A stretch of DNA of 64,000 nucleotides from Cyrtodaria siliqua. Lineage: Eukaryota > Mollusca > Bivalvia > Adapedonta > Hiatellidae. The translations under genes and the position numbers were made by a program. The stretch covers positions 1 through 64,000 of the forward strand of contig JAWPHD010006748.1 in assembly GCA_037043455.1 (NCBI GenBank). The letters run 5' to 3'. The notes beneath the pieces are model-generated. The model did not search any database, had not been told where the DNA came from, and was given only the letters and a program-made list of their open reading frames with translations. Of the stretch, positions 39,201 through 44,582 are shown in pieces (the stretch's first letter is position 1; every line of letters starts with the position of its first letter).

Positions 39201-39971
39201 TGACCTTGCAATCTCTCAATTAATTTAAACAACAGCATCCATTAAACGGGTTAGCGCGGAGGGGATTTATTAGACACTGCATTCTATCAATTCGCATAAA
39301 CAACAGCATCCATGAAATAGGTAAGCATATATAGAATTCATTTAATAGACGTTGCAATCTCTCAATTCATTTAAACAACAGCATCCATCAAACGGGTAAA
39401 CGTAGCGGAGATTAATGAAGGCAATGGTGTCTATAATTGGGGGTGGGGTGGGTGGGTGTGTGGGGGTAACATGTGTCTATAATTGGGGGTGGGGTGGGTG
39501 GGGTGTGGGGGTAACATGTGTCTATAATTGGGGGTGGGGTGGGTGGGTGTTTGGGGGTAACATGTGTCTATAATTGGGGGGTGGGTGGGTGGGTGTGTGG
39601 GGGTAACATGTGTCTATAATTGGGGGGTGGGTGGGTGGGTGTGTGTGGGTAACATGTGTCTATAGTGTGGTATTTCAGTGTGACAGCACTATACACTTGA
39701 CCGTTGCATTCATTGCTACACATATGTTAAAAGCGCCGTTAAACCCATACATACATATAGGTGATTCTTGAACTAACATTGTTTCACCAACTTAGTCCTT
39801 ATTTATATACATAATGTATTTAATGTTTACTTTTTTCAGCGTTTTCGGTATCTGATTACTCCATTACGAGACTCTGAGCATGCGCGAAGAGAAGGCGCGG
39901 TGAATAATGACGTGGCCTACAATGACGCCAGAATGAATGGCGGGACTACCGCACTGGGCGTGCATGTATGA
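9127..39971 (+). CDS. DAT: Sodium-dependent dopamine transporter (SLC6), 13 coding exons, 620 aa
   Basis: Plasma-membrane Na+/Cl--coupled transporter that clears dopamine from the synapse. The exons listed separately join with consistent phases into 620 codons and a stop, and the LeuT-fold SLC6 domain spans nearly the whole protein. Visible residues: RETW motif (Arg20) paired with Asp424 as the inner gate; TM1 with Phe36, Asp39 (amine ligand), Asn42 and Arg45; TM3 with Thr113, Asp114 and Tyr117; EL2 disulfide Cys141/Cys150 and sequons at Asn166, 171, 176, 186 and 193; TM6 motif FFSLGPGFG (Ser309, Phe314); Asn341; Na2-site Asp409/Ser410; Ser415; outer-gate Asp464. TM1 Asp39 marks the monoamine branch. 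TM3 Asp and the TM8 motif [11 protein letters not shown] match insect DAT better than SERT as I recall them. The ATG has G at -3 and +4 and lies 12 bases after an acceptor with no in-frame stop between, so an upstream coding exon is possible. The ending VHV is a class II PDZ ligand, as is LKV of vertebrate DAT. Confidence 0.93.
9335..9373 (+). repeat. Decayed copy of the exon 1 3' end and donor inside intron 1
   Basis: Ungapped comparison with 9260-9298, which straddles the exon 1 donor, gives 30 of 39 identical bases by eye: gattcc, att, gtg, tac, aaatggcg, gg and aata in the same order. The offset is 75 bp. The donor GT has become GA. Confidence 0.55.
9515..9650. repeat. Dispersed repeat fragment in intron 1
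   Basis: 'gggggcatatagcgttagcc' followed by 'gtccgttcgtccgtccc' and a 'cttatgatgtcaagatatgc' segment. The last segment recurs near 10710 as 'atatgatgtcaagatgtac', so related sequence occurs at both ends of the tandem block. Confidence 0.55.
9655..10530. repeat. Four tandem copies of an about 208-bp repeat in intron 1
   Basis: 'gattttggtcaattttcggg', 'cataaaacggttgcggtagt' and 'gtgttaattaaaccactcat' recur near 9690, 9899, 10110 and 10320. Each copy ends with a 'gcgtcgagcgagcgaagcga' stretch. The block begins with 'ggggcggatccagg', a motif familiar from dispersed elements in invertebrates. Confidence 0.9.
10606..10810. repeat. Direct repeat pair in intron 1
   Basis: 'tttcggcgtcaaaatcgacc' plus 'cagtattaccgga' occurs at about 10615 and 10737, each followed by 'tatggcccctttttt'-like sequence. 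Confidence 0.8.
11000..11134 (+). CDS. DAT: DAT exon 2
   Basis: Residues 56-100 plus one base. Encodes TM2 ([20 protein letters not shown]) and the [10 protein letters not shown] loop. Acceptor 'ttcttcag' ends at 10999, donor 'gttagt' starts at 11135. Enters and leaves in phase 1. Confidence 0.95.
11135..12590. other. Intron 2, first part
   Basis: Mostly unrecognised AT-rich sequence. At 11509-11592 an about 32-bp unit containing 'aaggtagcagacgc' is repeated three times. A 72-codon open frame at 12248-12466 has no recognisable domain. Confidence 0.5.
12591..12912. mobile_element. TTAA-flanked MITE-like element (copy 1)
   Basis: Terminal inverted repeats: left 'agggacacacggcaatcttg', right the complement of 'caagattgcgatgtgtccct'. 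TTAA at 12591-12594 and 12909-12912 frames a 314-bp non-coding body. The TTAA target and these ends fit piggyBac- or Kolobok-type non-autonomous elements. A second copy lies at 20897-21162. Confidence 0.8.
12913..15186. other. Intron 2, remainder
   Basis: Contains two fragments of the antisense retroelement family (13700-13770 with 'ccacagtcaaccaaaaacac'; 14385-14560 with 'aaaaaggccgctggtggtta' and 'caccaaacctcactcttacc'). A 'ttttacg.aagcgtaaaa.agctgccga' motif occurs twice (13241 and 13808). At 14755 'ctgggtagaaccagtact' matches the SINE-like copies at 57.7 and 60.7 kb. No exon found. Confidence 0.5.
15187..15502 (+). CDS. DAT: DAT exon 3
   Basis: Residues 101-205 plus two bases. Encodes TM3 ([18 protein letters not shown]) and most of extracellular loop 2, with Cys141 and Cys150 nine residues apart in [10 protein letters not shown] and five N-glycosylation sequons. 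Acceptor 'ctttttcag' ends at 15186, donor 'gtaagt' starts at 15503. Phase 1 in, phase 2 out. Confidence 0.95.
15893..16036. mobile_element. Foldback (MITE-like) element in intron 3
   Basis: Two arms of about 60 bp are inverted copies: 'agatagggaattccaaccc' and 'ggtataagtgtttt' on the left, their complements on the right, with a loop of about 25 bases near 15955-15978. No coding content. Confidence 0.9.
16496..16634 (+). CDS. DAT: DAT exon 4
   Basis: Residues 206-252. The correct frame is not the longest open one: phase 2 entry gives [14 protein letters not shown] followed by TM4 ([16 protein letters not shown]). Acceptor 'cattaaag' ends at 16495 and has a weak polypyrimidine tract; donor 'gtacag' starts at 16635. 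Leaves in phase 0. Confidence 0.93.
16868..17065 (+). repeat. Decayed tandem copies of the exon 4 3' end in intron 4
   Basis: Exon 4 ends 'gctacttcagtttgtggaaa' plus 'ggtatccacacgtcagg'. Similar strings follow near 16870 (cttctttagttaatggaagg..tccactcgccagg), 16950 (gctatttcagttttgggaag..tccacgcgtc) and 17000 (gctattttagtttatggaca..tccactcatcag). A weaker fourth copy may lie near 17190. Confidence 0.65.
17808..17882. repeat. About 24-bp tandem repeat, three copies
   Basis: 'atgttgaaagttaatacata' and variants are repeated head to tail in intron 4. Confidence 0.8.
17903..18335. repeat. Dispersed repeat A, copy 1
   Basis: About 430 bp closely matching 23212-23655, starting 'aggttataatagcgtaaatg' and ending 'gcaccaggcga.cacat'. 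The two copies differ by scattered substitutions and small indels. Non-coding. Confidence 0.9.
18372..18854. repeat. Pair of identical 72-bp direct repeats, 411 bp apart
   Basis: 18372-18443 and 18783-18854 look identical: they start 'taggcgccctgccgtagttc', pass through 'gaaggttgtctgtccttgg' and end 'tttctccccatatata'. The sequence between them is not repeated. On the - strand both copies read as [19 protein letters not shown]. Confidence 0.9.
19021..19155 (+). CDS. DAT: DAT exon 5
   Basis: Residues 253-297. Encodes TM5 ([20 protein letters not shown]) and the start of extracellular loop 3. Acceptor 'atattttag' ends at 19020, donor 'gtaagt' starts at 19156. Phase 0 at both ends. Confidence 0.95.
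19156..20896. other. Intron 5, first part
   Basis: AT-rich, with short inverted motifs around 'acgttatttcagcaagataac' (19250-19315). No exon, RNA gene or known element recognised. Confidence 0.4.
20897..21162. mobile_element. TTAA-flanked MITE-like element (copy 2)
   Basis: The ends match the 12.6-kb element: left 'agggacaaacggcaatcttg', right the complement of 'caaagttgccatgtgtccct', with TTAA on both sides. The body is 258 bp. Same family, different interior. Confidence 0.8.
21163..21995. other. Intron 5 stretch without recognised features
   Basis: AT-rich sequence. A 62-codon open frame (21510-21698) has no recognisable domain. Confidence 0.4.
21996..22080. repeat. Left arm of an inverted repeat pair
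   Basis: 'gagaatatggacgattccgg' and 'ctacgcaaagtacaaattct' pair with the complement of 24775-24858. The arms face each other and enclose 2.7 kb that contains the decayed non-LTR retrotransposon. Confidence 0.75.
22270..22540. repeat. Dispersed repeat ending in (GGAC)n
   Basis: A segment with 'gtgcgccaagtttcaaagct' leads into 'cggacggacggacggacgg'. Similar 'gacagacggacgg' endings occur near 30120 in another dispersed repeat. Confidence 0.6.
22541..23089. other. Intron 5 stretch without recognised features
   Basis: AT-rich sequence with no supported gene or element. Confidence 0.4.
23090..24535 (+). pseudogene. Decayed non-LTR retrotransposon reverse transcriptase (Jockey/CR1-like)
   Basis: Frame-broken RT remnant. 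VISGVPQG is readable at 23138-23160, and after a frameshift [13 protein letters not shown]; the catalytic box [10 protein letters not shown] starts at 23708. Downstream come [29 protein letters not shown] and [11 protein letters not shown], then near the end [20 protein letters not shown]. These follow the usual RT-to-C-terminus order of Jockey/CR1-type elements. Dispersed repeat A (23212-23655) sits between the VPQG and YADD blocks. Frameshifts and stops make it inactive. Clade is inferred from motif style only. Confidence 0.85.
23212..23655. repeat. Dispersed repeat A, copy 2, inserted in the retrotransposon RT
   Basis: Matches 17903-18335. It interrupts the RT reading frame directly after the VNDTPL block, so it arrived after the retrotransposon did. 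Confidence 0.88.
24690..24860. repeat. Right arm of the inverted repeat pair
   Basis: The complement reads 'gagaatatggactattccgg' and 'ctgcgcaaagtaagaattt', matching 21996-22080 in opposite orientation. 'gattccggaatt' motifs recur within it. Confidence 0.75.
24880..25470. repeat. Diverged relative of the 1-kb-region repeat
   Basis: 'ccagttttcagcgatttttt' recurs in degenerate form near 24900, 25075, 25250 and 25410, each followed by a 'gtttttcgc'- or 'gttttcgcc'-like string, as in 353-1330. Homology is tentative. Confidence 0.45.
25471..25940. other. Intron 5 stretch without recognised features
   Basis: No gene, RNA or repeat recognised. Confidence 0.4.
25941..27715. repeat. Large AT-rich minisatellite in intron 5
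   Basis: About 1.8 kb built from 'ctctatatcgcaccatat', 'atctagatgcccatacctct' and 'agatgtctatagtatatag' modules in variable order; higher-order units of about 60 and 115 bp alternate. It is interrupted at 26035-26157 by a foldback whose arms read 'ctcattcattattgaattta' and the complement. It ends about 90 bp before exon 6. Confidence 0.92.
27807..27910 (+). CDS. DAT: DAT exon 6
   Basis: Residues 298-331 plus two bases. Encodes TM6 with [18 protein letters not shown] (Na1/Cl- ligand Ser309, pocket Phe308 and Phe314). Acceptor 'tattctag' ends at 27806, donor 'gtaaga' starts at 27911. Confidence 0.96.
28000..28450. repeat. Degenerate tandem repeat, about 35-bp unit
   Basis: 'atatagaccaaccatagaac' and 'caacaaatgtat' variants recur roughly a dozen times. 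The 142-codon - strand open frame across it is hydrophobic only because of the repeat. Confidence 0.75.
28496..28879 (+). other. 127-codon open frame of unknown status in intron 6
   Basis: Not recognised. The translation contains [17 protein letters not shown], a basic middle ([18 protein letters not shown]) and no membrane segment or known motif. It sits in an intron beside repeats and lacks splice or promoter evidence. It could be part of a mobile element or a chance frame. Confidence 0.2.
28900..29400. repeat. Foldback elements in intron 6
   Basis: Inverted arms at 29265-29375: 'atgttatttcatctcgaagt' plus 'gagaaaagttttatatttac' on the left, and the complement of 'aaatataaagttttctcact' plus 'tctcaatgaaataaaatatg' on the right. 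A smaller palindrome ('cactgtgga'/'tccacagt') is at 28952-28983. The end 'tatcctctatat' is the complement of 'atagaggata' at 26021, linking it to the 26.0-kb foldback. Confidence 0.75.
29575..30175. repeat. Dispersed bivalve-type repeat, about 170-bp unit, three to four copies
   Basis: Modules 'ccgatctggctggttttt', 'gtccgagctttcattgatat' and 'aagtttggtaaagatcgg' recur about every 170 bp, ending in a 'gacagacggacgg' tail. A partial relative is at 62.3-62.46 kb ('aaatcaacagccatgactcc'). Confidence 0.85.
30536..30607 (+). tRNA. tRNA-Lys-like pseudogene or SINE head
   Basis: A-box 'tagctcagtgg' and a B-box-like 'gtttgagtccc' are spaced as in a tRNA, and the order matches tRNA-Lys. The anticodon loop reads CTTTAAA, giving TTA instead of TTT, and the acceptor, anticodon and T stems each carry mismatches. 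Seven A residues follow. Best read as a dead tRNA copy or the head of a SINE. Confidence 0.55.
30833..30957 (+). CDS. DAT: DAT exon 7
   Basis: Residues 332-373 plus one base. Encodes TM7 ([20 protein letters not shown]) with Na1 ligand Asn341 and Cl- ligand Ser345. Acceptor 'ctttcag' ends at 30832, donor 'gtaagt' starts at 30958. Confidence 0.96.
31009..31620 (-). mobile_element. Antisense retroelement family fragment in intron 7
   Basis: 'ccacagtcaaccaaacgcac', 'ggaacggtcggtggcaaaaa', 'gcaccaaacatcactcttac', 'ggcagcattaataggcaata' and 'aaagccacaaagcaagaact' match the 33.9- and 37.5-kb copies in order. Only the presumed 3' region is present. Confidence 0.75.
31934..32046 (+). CDS. DAT: DAT exon 8
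   Basis: Residues 374-411. Encodes loop [18 protein letters not shown] and most of TM8 through LTLGLDSS, holding Na2 ligands Asp409 and Ser410. Acceptor 'gtttcag' ends at 31933, donor 'gtaatt' starts at 32047. Confidence 0.96.
32445..32596. repeat. 27-bp tandem repeat, about six copies, in intron 8
   Basis: 'acagttatataccggtgtca' plus 'gaccaga' is repeated head to tail with few changes. The complement 'tctggtctgac' occurs once just downstream (32625). Confidence 0.92.
33148..33276 (+). CDS. DAT: DAT exon 9
   Basis: Residues 412-454. Encodes the end of TM8 ([15 protein letters not shown], with Ser415 and inner-gate Asp424) and TM9. Acceptor 'atttccag' ends at 33147, donor 'gtcagt' starts at 33277. 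Phase 0 at both ends. Confidence 0.96.
33605..33868. repeat. Near-perfect 44-bp minisatellite, six copies, in intron 9
   Basis: 'gctggcactaaatacgtgaa' plus 'catagcatagtaacgccatc' recurs at 44-bp spacing. Only one copy shows a change (taattacg). Confidence 0.96.
33880..34630 (-). mobile_element. Antisense retroelement family fragment in intron 9
   Basis: Carries 'aaaaaggccgctggtggttt', 'aaacctcactcttaccctat', 'aaacatgcagtgcgttgtaa' and 'tcgcagaagagtttctttta'. The last two match 38.07 and 38.22 kb of the copy that retains reverse transcriptase, so this is the same family. Confidence 0.75.
34631..35205. other. Intron 9 remainder
   Basis: AT-rich sequence with no recognised feature apart from the exon 10 acceptor. 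Confidence 0.4.
35206..35305 (+). CDS. DAT: DAT exon 10
   Basis: Residues 455-487 plus one base. Encodes [15 protein letters not shown] (outer-gate Asp464) and TM10. Acceptor 'tttactag' ends at 35205, donor 'gtaatt' starts at 35306. Confidence 0.95.
35332..35402 (-). mobile_element. Short antisense retroelement tail in intron 10
   Basis: 'gtagcattcaaggacgacag' and 'tcaaccacaaacacgcacag' match the start of the 31.0-kb copy. It lies only 26 bases after the exon 10 donor. Confidence 0.7.
35757..35857 (+). CDS. DAT: DAT exon 11
   Basis: Residues 488-521. Encodes [17 protein letters not shown] and the first half of TM11 (KYLAPIFLL). Acceptor 'gatttcag' ends at 35756, donor 'gtgggt' starts at 35858. 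Confidence 0.95.
35858..37081. other. Intron 11
   Basis: AT-rich, with many short 'gatatc' and 'ataatcgt' palindromic bits between 36400 and 36860. No transposon, RNA gene or exon recognised. Confidence 0.4.
37082..37249 (+). CDS. DAT: DAT exon 12
   Basis: Residues 522-577. Encodes the end of TM11, the [13 protein letters not shown] loop, TM12 ([16 protein letters not shown]) and TGSVRQ. Acceptor 'attccag' ends at 37081, donor 'gtaatt' starts at 37250. Its last 49 bases are the parent of the 58-bp array that follows. Confidence 0.95.
37250..37460 (+). repeat. Exon-12-derived 58-bp tandem array, left part
   Basis: Copies of 'ggctttgcaatctaccagtt', 'cactcaag' and 'ggatccgtcagacagg', with the donor start 'gtaattcata', begin at about 37259, 37317, 37375 and 37433. 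The parent sequence is coding (37201-37249) plus nine intron bases. The fourth copy is cut off at 37460. Confidence 0.93.
37461..38770 (-). pseudogene. Retroelement remnant with reverse-transcriptase fragment, inserted in the exon-12 array
   Basis: Reading the complement, 38646-38623 gives SRYLDDIL, an RT catalytic box. Downstream, across frameshifts, come [32 protein letters not shown], and near 38200 [17 protein letters not shown] recognise this motif order from an RT family common in marine invertebrate genomes but will not name a clade. The 37.5-38.1 kb part matches the fragments in introns 2, 7 and 9. It interrupts the array cleanly between 'cactcaa' and 'agccacagg'. Confidence 0.8.
38771..39415 (+). 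repeat. Exon-12-derived tandem array, right part
   Basis: About eleven further copies of the exon 12 end, increasingly diverged toward 39400. Most keep 'gctttgcaatctaccaattc' and many keep a donor-like 'aaacaggtaa'. Some are shortened to about 54 bp; the last three add 'catatatagaattcattta'-type spacers. Confidence 0.92.
39425..39665. repeat. G-rich minisatellite, five copies of about 50 bp
   Basis: 'gtgtctataattgggggtgg' plus 'ggtgggtgggtgtgtggggg' is repeated. The G runs lie on the DAT sense strand, so both the non-template DNA and the pre-mRNA could form G-quadruplexes. It ends about 175 bp before exon 13. Confidence 0.95.
39840..39971 (+). CDS. DAT: DAT exon 13 (terminal, stop TGA)
   Basis: Residues 578-620 and the stop at 39969-39971. 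Encodes the cytoplasmic tail [17 protein letters not shown], ending LGVHV. Acceptor 'cttttttcag' ends at 39839. Length and position fit SLC6 tails. Confidence 0.93.
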   Translation, partial: RFRYLITPLRDSEHARREGAVNNDVAYNDARMNGGTTALGVHV

Positions 39972-40039
39972 GAACACTGATCAGTGAGGTGTGGTTTTAA
40001 ATGCCAAAATACTGAAATACGTTTGAATTCTGGACGGAG

Positions 40040-40275
40040 AATAAATACACGTTTCCGGGACTAGCATTAAAGAACTTTGGAGGTGTAGAGTCAATACAAC
40101 TTGGCAGTACTGTTGTATCCAGTAAAACGTGCCGGGTTGAGTCAAAATCAGCTCGTATGATCGTGAAACACGTTTTTTTAAAAGGAATTGTCTACCAGAA
40201 ACTGAACAAAATAGTTGGTAGTAATGTTTGCAAACATGAGGGACACATAATCTGAAGTGCGAGATTACTAATAAA
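40040..40275 (+). terminator. Candidate DAT polyadenylation signals
   Basis: AATAAA at 40040-40045 and again at 40270-40275, 69 and 299 bases after the stop codon. Which one is used cannot be told. Confidence 0.45.
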
Positions 40276-40790
40276 GTGCAATACTATATTGATTACATGT
40301 TAATGATGTTTTCATACATTTGTATAAATAGTGTAGTAATTATAATTGTAAAAGCAACACCATACTTGTAGACTGTGACAGTGTGGAGTATTTCACTCTT
40401 TGAATGAATATAGACACACACAGAGCGCCTGTTTGTAGGCCTACTAACAAATGAGCATCTGTAAAACAAAACAAAACGGTGCCGACGTACATTTAGAGCT
40501 ATTTGAAGCGTTCTTAAAACATACACAAAAAACGTGTGTCATTAAAAGTAAGGTAGATGCCAACGTCACAACTGCTGGTTTATGCGTTGTTAAGCTTTCT
40601 GAAATCAAGTTTTCCAAAATATACCGAAAACATGCTTCATAAAACAAAAGGTAGATGCCAAAGTACATCATTGTTATTATTGCAGGATGAGAAGTTGTTT
40701 TAAGTCAATTTTTTCTAAAATATAAAACCTGTAGTATGAATTAATTTTATGTTGTAGCCCACTTGGTGTAAATAAATGTTAGGTACAGTT
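40276..40790. other. Downstream flank of DAT
   Basis: No gene recognised. Overlapping short frames on both strands near 40450-40640 show no domain. Could be 3' UTR if a later polyA site is used. Confidence 0.4.
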
Positions 40791-42279
40791 AAGCATGAAC
40801 TGTTATAATGTTATATGTTACGCATACCGCTATGTATGAACTATTACTATGTTATATGTTACACATATGGCTATATATATGCACTATTATAATGATATAT
40901 ATTACACATAGCGATATGTATGCACTATTATAATGATATATATTACACATAGCGATATGTATTAACTAATATAATATTGTGTAGCATATATGGCTATGTA
41001 TGAACTATTATAATGTTATGTAACATATATGGCTTATATGAACTATACTGTTATATGTTACACTTACTGCTATTTTTTACACAAACTGTTTTGTTTGAAC
41101 TAGTATCATGTTATATTGCACACATAGCGCTGTGTCGGAAATATTGCAATATTATATGTTACACATAGCGCTATTTATGAACTACATAGACTATTATAAT
41201 GTTACACACGATGCTATTTATGAACTATTATAATGGTATAAGTTACACATAGCGCTAAGTATGAACTTTTATAATGTTATATGTCACACATACTGCCGTT
41301 TGTTACACAAACTGCTAAGTATGAATTATTAATATGTTATATGTCACACATACCGTTATGTATGAACTAATATAATGTTGTGAAACACATATGGCTATGT
41401 ATGAAATATTATTATGTAACACATATGGCTATGTATGAACTATTATAATGGCATGTTACACATATGACTGTGTACGAATTATTATAATGTTATATGTTAC
41501 ACATACTGCTATATGTTACACAAACTGCTATGTATGAACTATTGTAATGTTATATATCACACATAGCGCTGTGTAGGAACTATTATAATGTTATATAATA
41601 CACATATAGCTATGTGTGAACTATTGTAATGTTATATGTCACACATAGCGCTATGTGTGAACTATTTTCATGTTATATGTGACATATATAGTGCTATGTG
41701 TGAACTCATAATGTTATATGTCACACATAGCGCTATGTGTGAACTATTTTCATGTTATATGTCACACATACTGCTATTTGTTACACAAACTGCTATGTGT
41801 GAACTATTATATGTTACACATACTGCTATATGTGAGCTATTATAATGGTATATGTAAAACATAGCGCTGTGTAGGAACTATTATAAGGTTATATGTTACA
41901 CATAGCGCTATTTATGAACTATTATAATGTTATATAATACACATATAGCTATGTGTGAACTATTGTAATGTTATATGTCACACATAGCGCTATGTGTGAA
42001 CTATTTTCATGTTATATGTGACATATATAGTGCTATGTGTGAACTCATAATGTTATATGTCACACATAGCGCTATGTGTGAACTATTTTCATGTTATATG
42101 TCACACATACTGCTATTTGTTACACAAACTGCTATGTGTGAACTATTATATGTTACACATACCGATATTATATATTATGACTTATTATAATGCTATATAA
42201 TATATACCGTTATGTATAAACTATAATGTAATATGTTGCACATACCACTATGTATAAACTATTACAATGTTATATGTTA
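40791..42279. repeat. Minisatellite of about 40-bp units with a 339-bp internal duplication
   Basis: Modules 'tatgaactattataatgtta' and 'tatgttacacatagcgct' recur throughout. Within it, about 41580-41822 is repeated almost without change at 41919-42161 (offset 339 bp), a recent larger-scale duplication. The array resumes after the mariner element ('ttatgtataaactattt' at 43342). Confidence 0.93.
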
Positions 42280-43343
42280 CGAGGATCATTCAATAAGTAG
42301 TGACAATTGCTTAATATTTTAATGGTTATAAATACGAATAAGTTCACATATCTTAAATGTAACAATATAACATCCCTTGCGTTGAATGACCGATTCATAT
42401 CGTCTTGGTAACATTGTTATCCCGGCTGATAGGCAGCCGAAGTTGATATGCCTCACTTCGTTGGCCACGGCACATTTTAGCTCATCGAGGTCAGAAAATC
42501 AAGTTCATTGAAGTGGTTCTATTAACTTTGGAAAGGTTAATATTTTTCATATATCCAATGTCACACGAGCTTAAGTCCAGAGCATAAGCGGGGTGACTCA
42601 AAACGTATTAACTGTATGACATTAATAACGATCTTACGTGTTGTAATTTATGGGGCGTCGCGTTATCGTGCAATAGTCTACGCTTCTTCCTCACCATTGG
42701 TCTCAAAATACGTTGTAGGTATTATTCGCTATTTCTCACATGTCTCCTTTCTGCATCTAACAGTTCTTTCACTTTAAAAGAGTCTGTGGCAGAACTAAGC
42801 TGTCCTGAACTGAACTGAATGTTGTTTAACGGCTCATCAACACAGTATAGGTTATTTAGAGCCGCCCCAGATAGAGGGGAAGGATACATAGGAATCCGGG
42901 AACCTGCCCTACTCTTATTATCGAATAGATTCCTATGGTTCTTTAACGTGCTCGGAGGATAGACCGATACACTGACCATGGCTCATCTGAAATGTATGTA
43001 ACACCACCTCTAAATCGCTGCAACACCACATGCAACCTGTTTTAAAGTATAGCGCTAAGCTGCCACAAGCTTCCATCCGCGCTTCACATATTTATTTCCC
43101 AATTTCCCTCACAAAACTTCAATTTGTATGTATGCACGTTGCTCATCGCCGCTTACCTCGCCCATGGCGCTCGATGTGCGTGCTGATGACGTCACATCAA
43201 AATGACGTCATTGATACCAACGTTATTATTTGTACCAATTAAATCGGCCAGAACTCAGTTAGTACATTTGCCATATTTCATGAACAATCCTCCGATAGTT
43301 ATTTAGATATGAGTCCATTGTCACTATTTATTGAATGAACCTT
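42280..43343 (-). pseudogene. Dead mariner-like element
   Basis: Terminal inverted repeats contain 'cattcaataagtagtgacaa' on the left and the complement of 'ttgtcactatttattgaatg' on the right, with TA next to each end. Complement-strand transposase fragments in order: GDEQRAYIQIEVL near 43165 (N-terminus), VKELLDAERRHVR (HTH region), then YLQRILRPMVRKKRRLLHDN and ATPHKLQHV, then SHPAYALDLSSCDI, matching the usual HDNARPH and HPPYSPDLAPCD motifs. The central catalytic region is deleted and frames are broken. It inserted into the minisatellite. Confidence 0.88.
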
Positions 43344-44582
43344 ATGTATAAACTATTTGTAGAGTATGAATGTTGTAATATTAAGTATGTAGTTCTATGC
43401 ACATATTTCGTTTAAGTAATGCACCTATCAATATTTTGCCCCAGGGGGGGGGGGCGGCGGGCAGACCCAGGGGAATTAGACAATCCTTTCTTTTTGGGGT
43501 CTAATTCCCCACCCTAGAGCCAATAATTTTGTCTAAATCCCCATAGTGGGAGATGCTTAAATTGTGAATCAAATGCCCCGGGGGTGAAGCAAGCTAGCGC
43601 CAATATTGCCAGTTTAGCATTTTTCCACCATGAACTGGCTACAAATCAGCCAAAACAATGTCAGCAATTCGACAGTTTAACCAATGGTTTATGGAGAAAA
43701 ACCTAGCATCAATTTAATACTTTAGTATTCTGATAGTGATGGCCCCCTTTAGTAAGAGATCTCGGTGCACAACAGATAAAACTTGAAGCTGCGTTCATGG
43801 ATCACATGTGCCCTTTTGTCACCAAAAAAATGCAATTGACATATATACAGGTGCGAATCTAACTGCCTCCCCTATTTTGGTGCTCACTCGGTGAATTAAA
43901 ACTCGATAATCAACAAAAAGCAACAATTATCCCCTATTTAATTTGGGTCCTGGACATTTTTGTTAAGAAGGTAGGCATAGGCCGTAGGGTTGCTTGAAAC
44001 ATAGAATATTTTGCATTATTTTTATTACACCATCACCACAGCATACAGTACTGAAAGATTAAATTTGCTGGTATACAATTTATGAGTTCACAATTAATTA
44101 CCTTTTTTGATATAACATTAACTGTTGCAGCATATTAAAAACCTGAAAAAAAGATGTACCAAAAAAGGAAAAAAGTGATTTATTCTTATATAAATGTTAT
44201 TTACAGTTTAATACACTGCCTACAAATATGAAGTTTATTTAGCATACAATATCGAAAACACAGAATATCGAAAACACAGCACACACAACTTTAATATCGC
44301 ATGAACATACTGTTTTTAATATTTCTATGAAATAACCAAAATGTACAAGGAGAGTATTAAATCCAAATAATGTGGCCAATGAGTGGGTCTATATTTTATA
44401 TGAAATGGTAAAATTTATTTACTTTTTATATTTAAACCTACATATTTTTGGAAATCAATTACATAAGGCTTAAAAACATTTTTTCTATTTTCGTAACAAA
44501 TTCGTCTATCTTCCTTTGATTGGGACCGTGAAGGTCATCGCGAAAACACACGACAATAGAATGGCATTACGAAGAAAATACA

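Noticed and set aside
9127..39971. Assignment as serotonin transporter
   Set aside because: FSLGPGFG and some loops look SERT-like, but TM3 Asp114, the TM8-9 sequence ([19 protein letters not shown]) and the ATEGPGLVF loop fit insect DAT better. A phylogeny would settle it.
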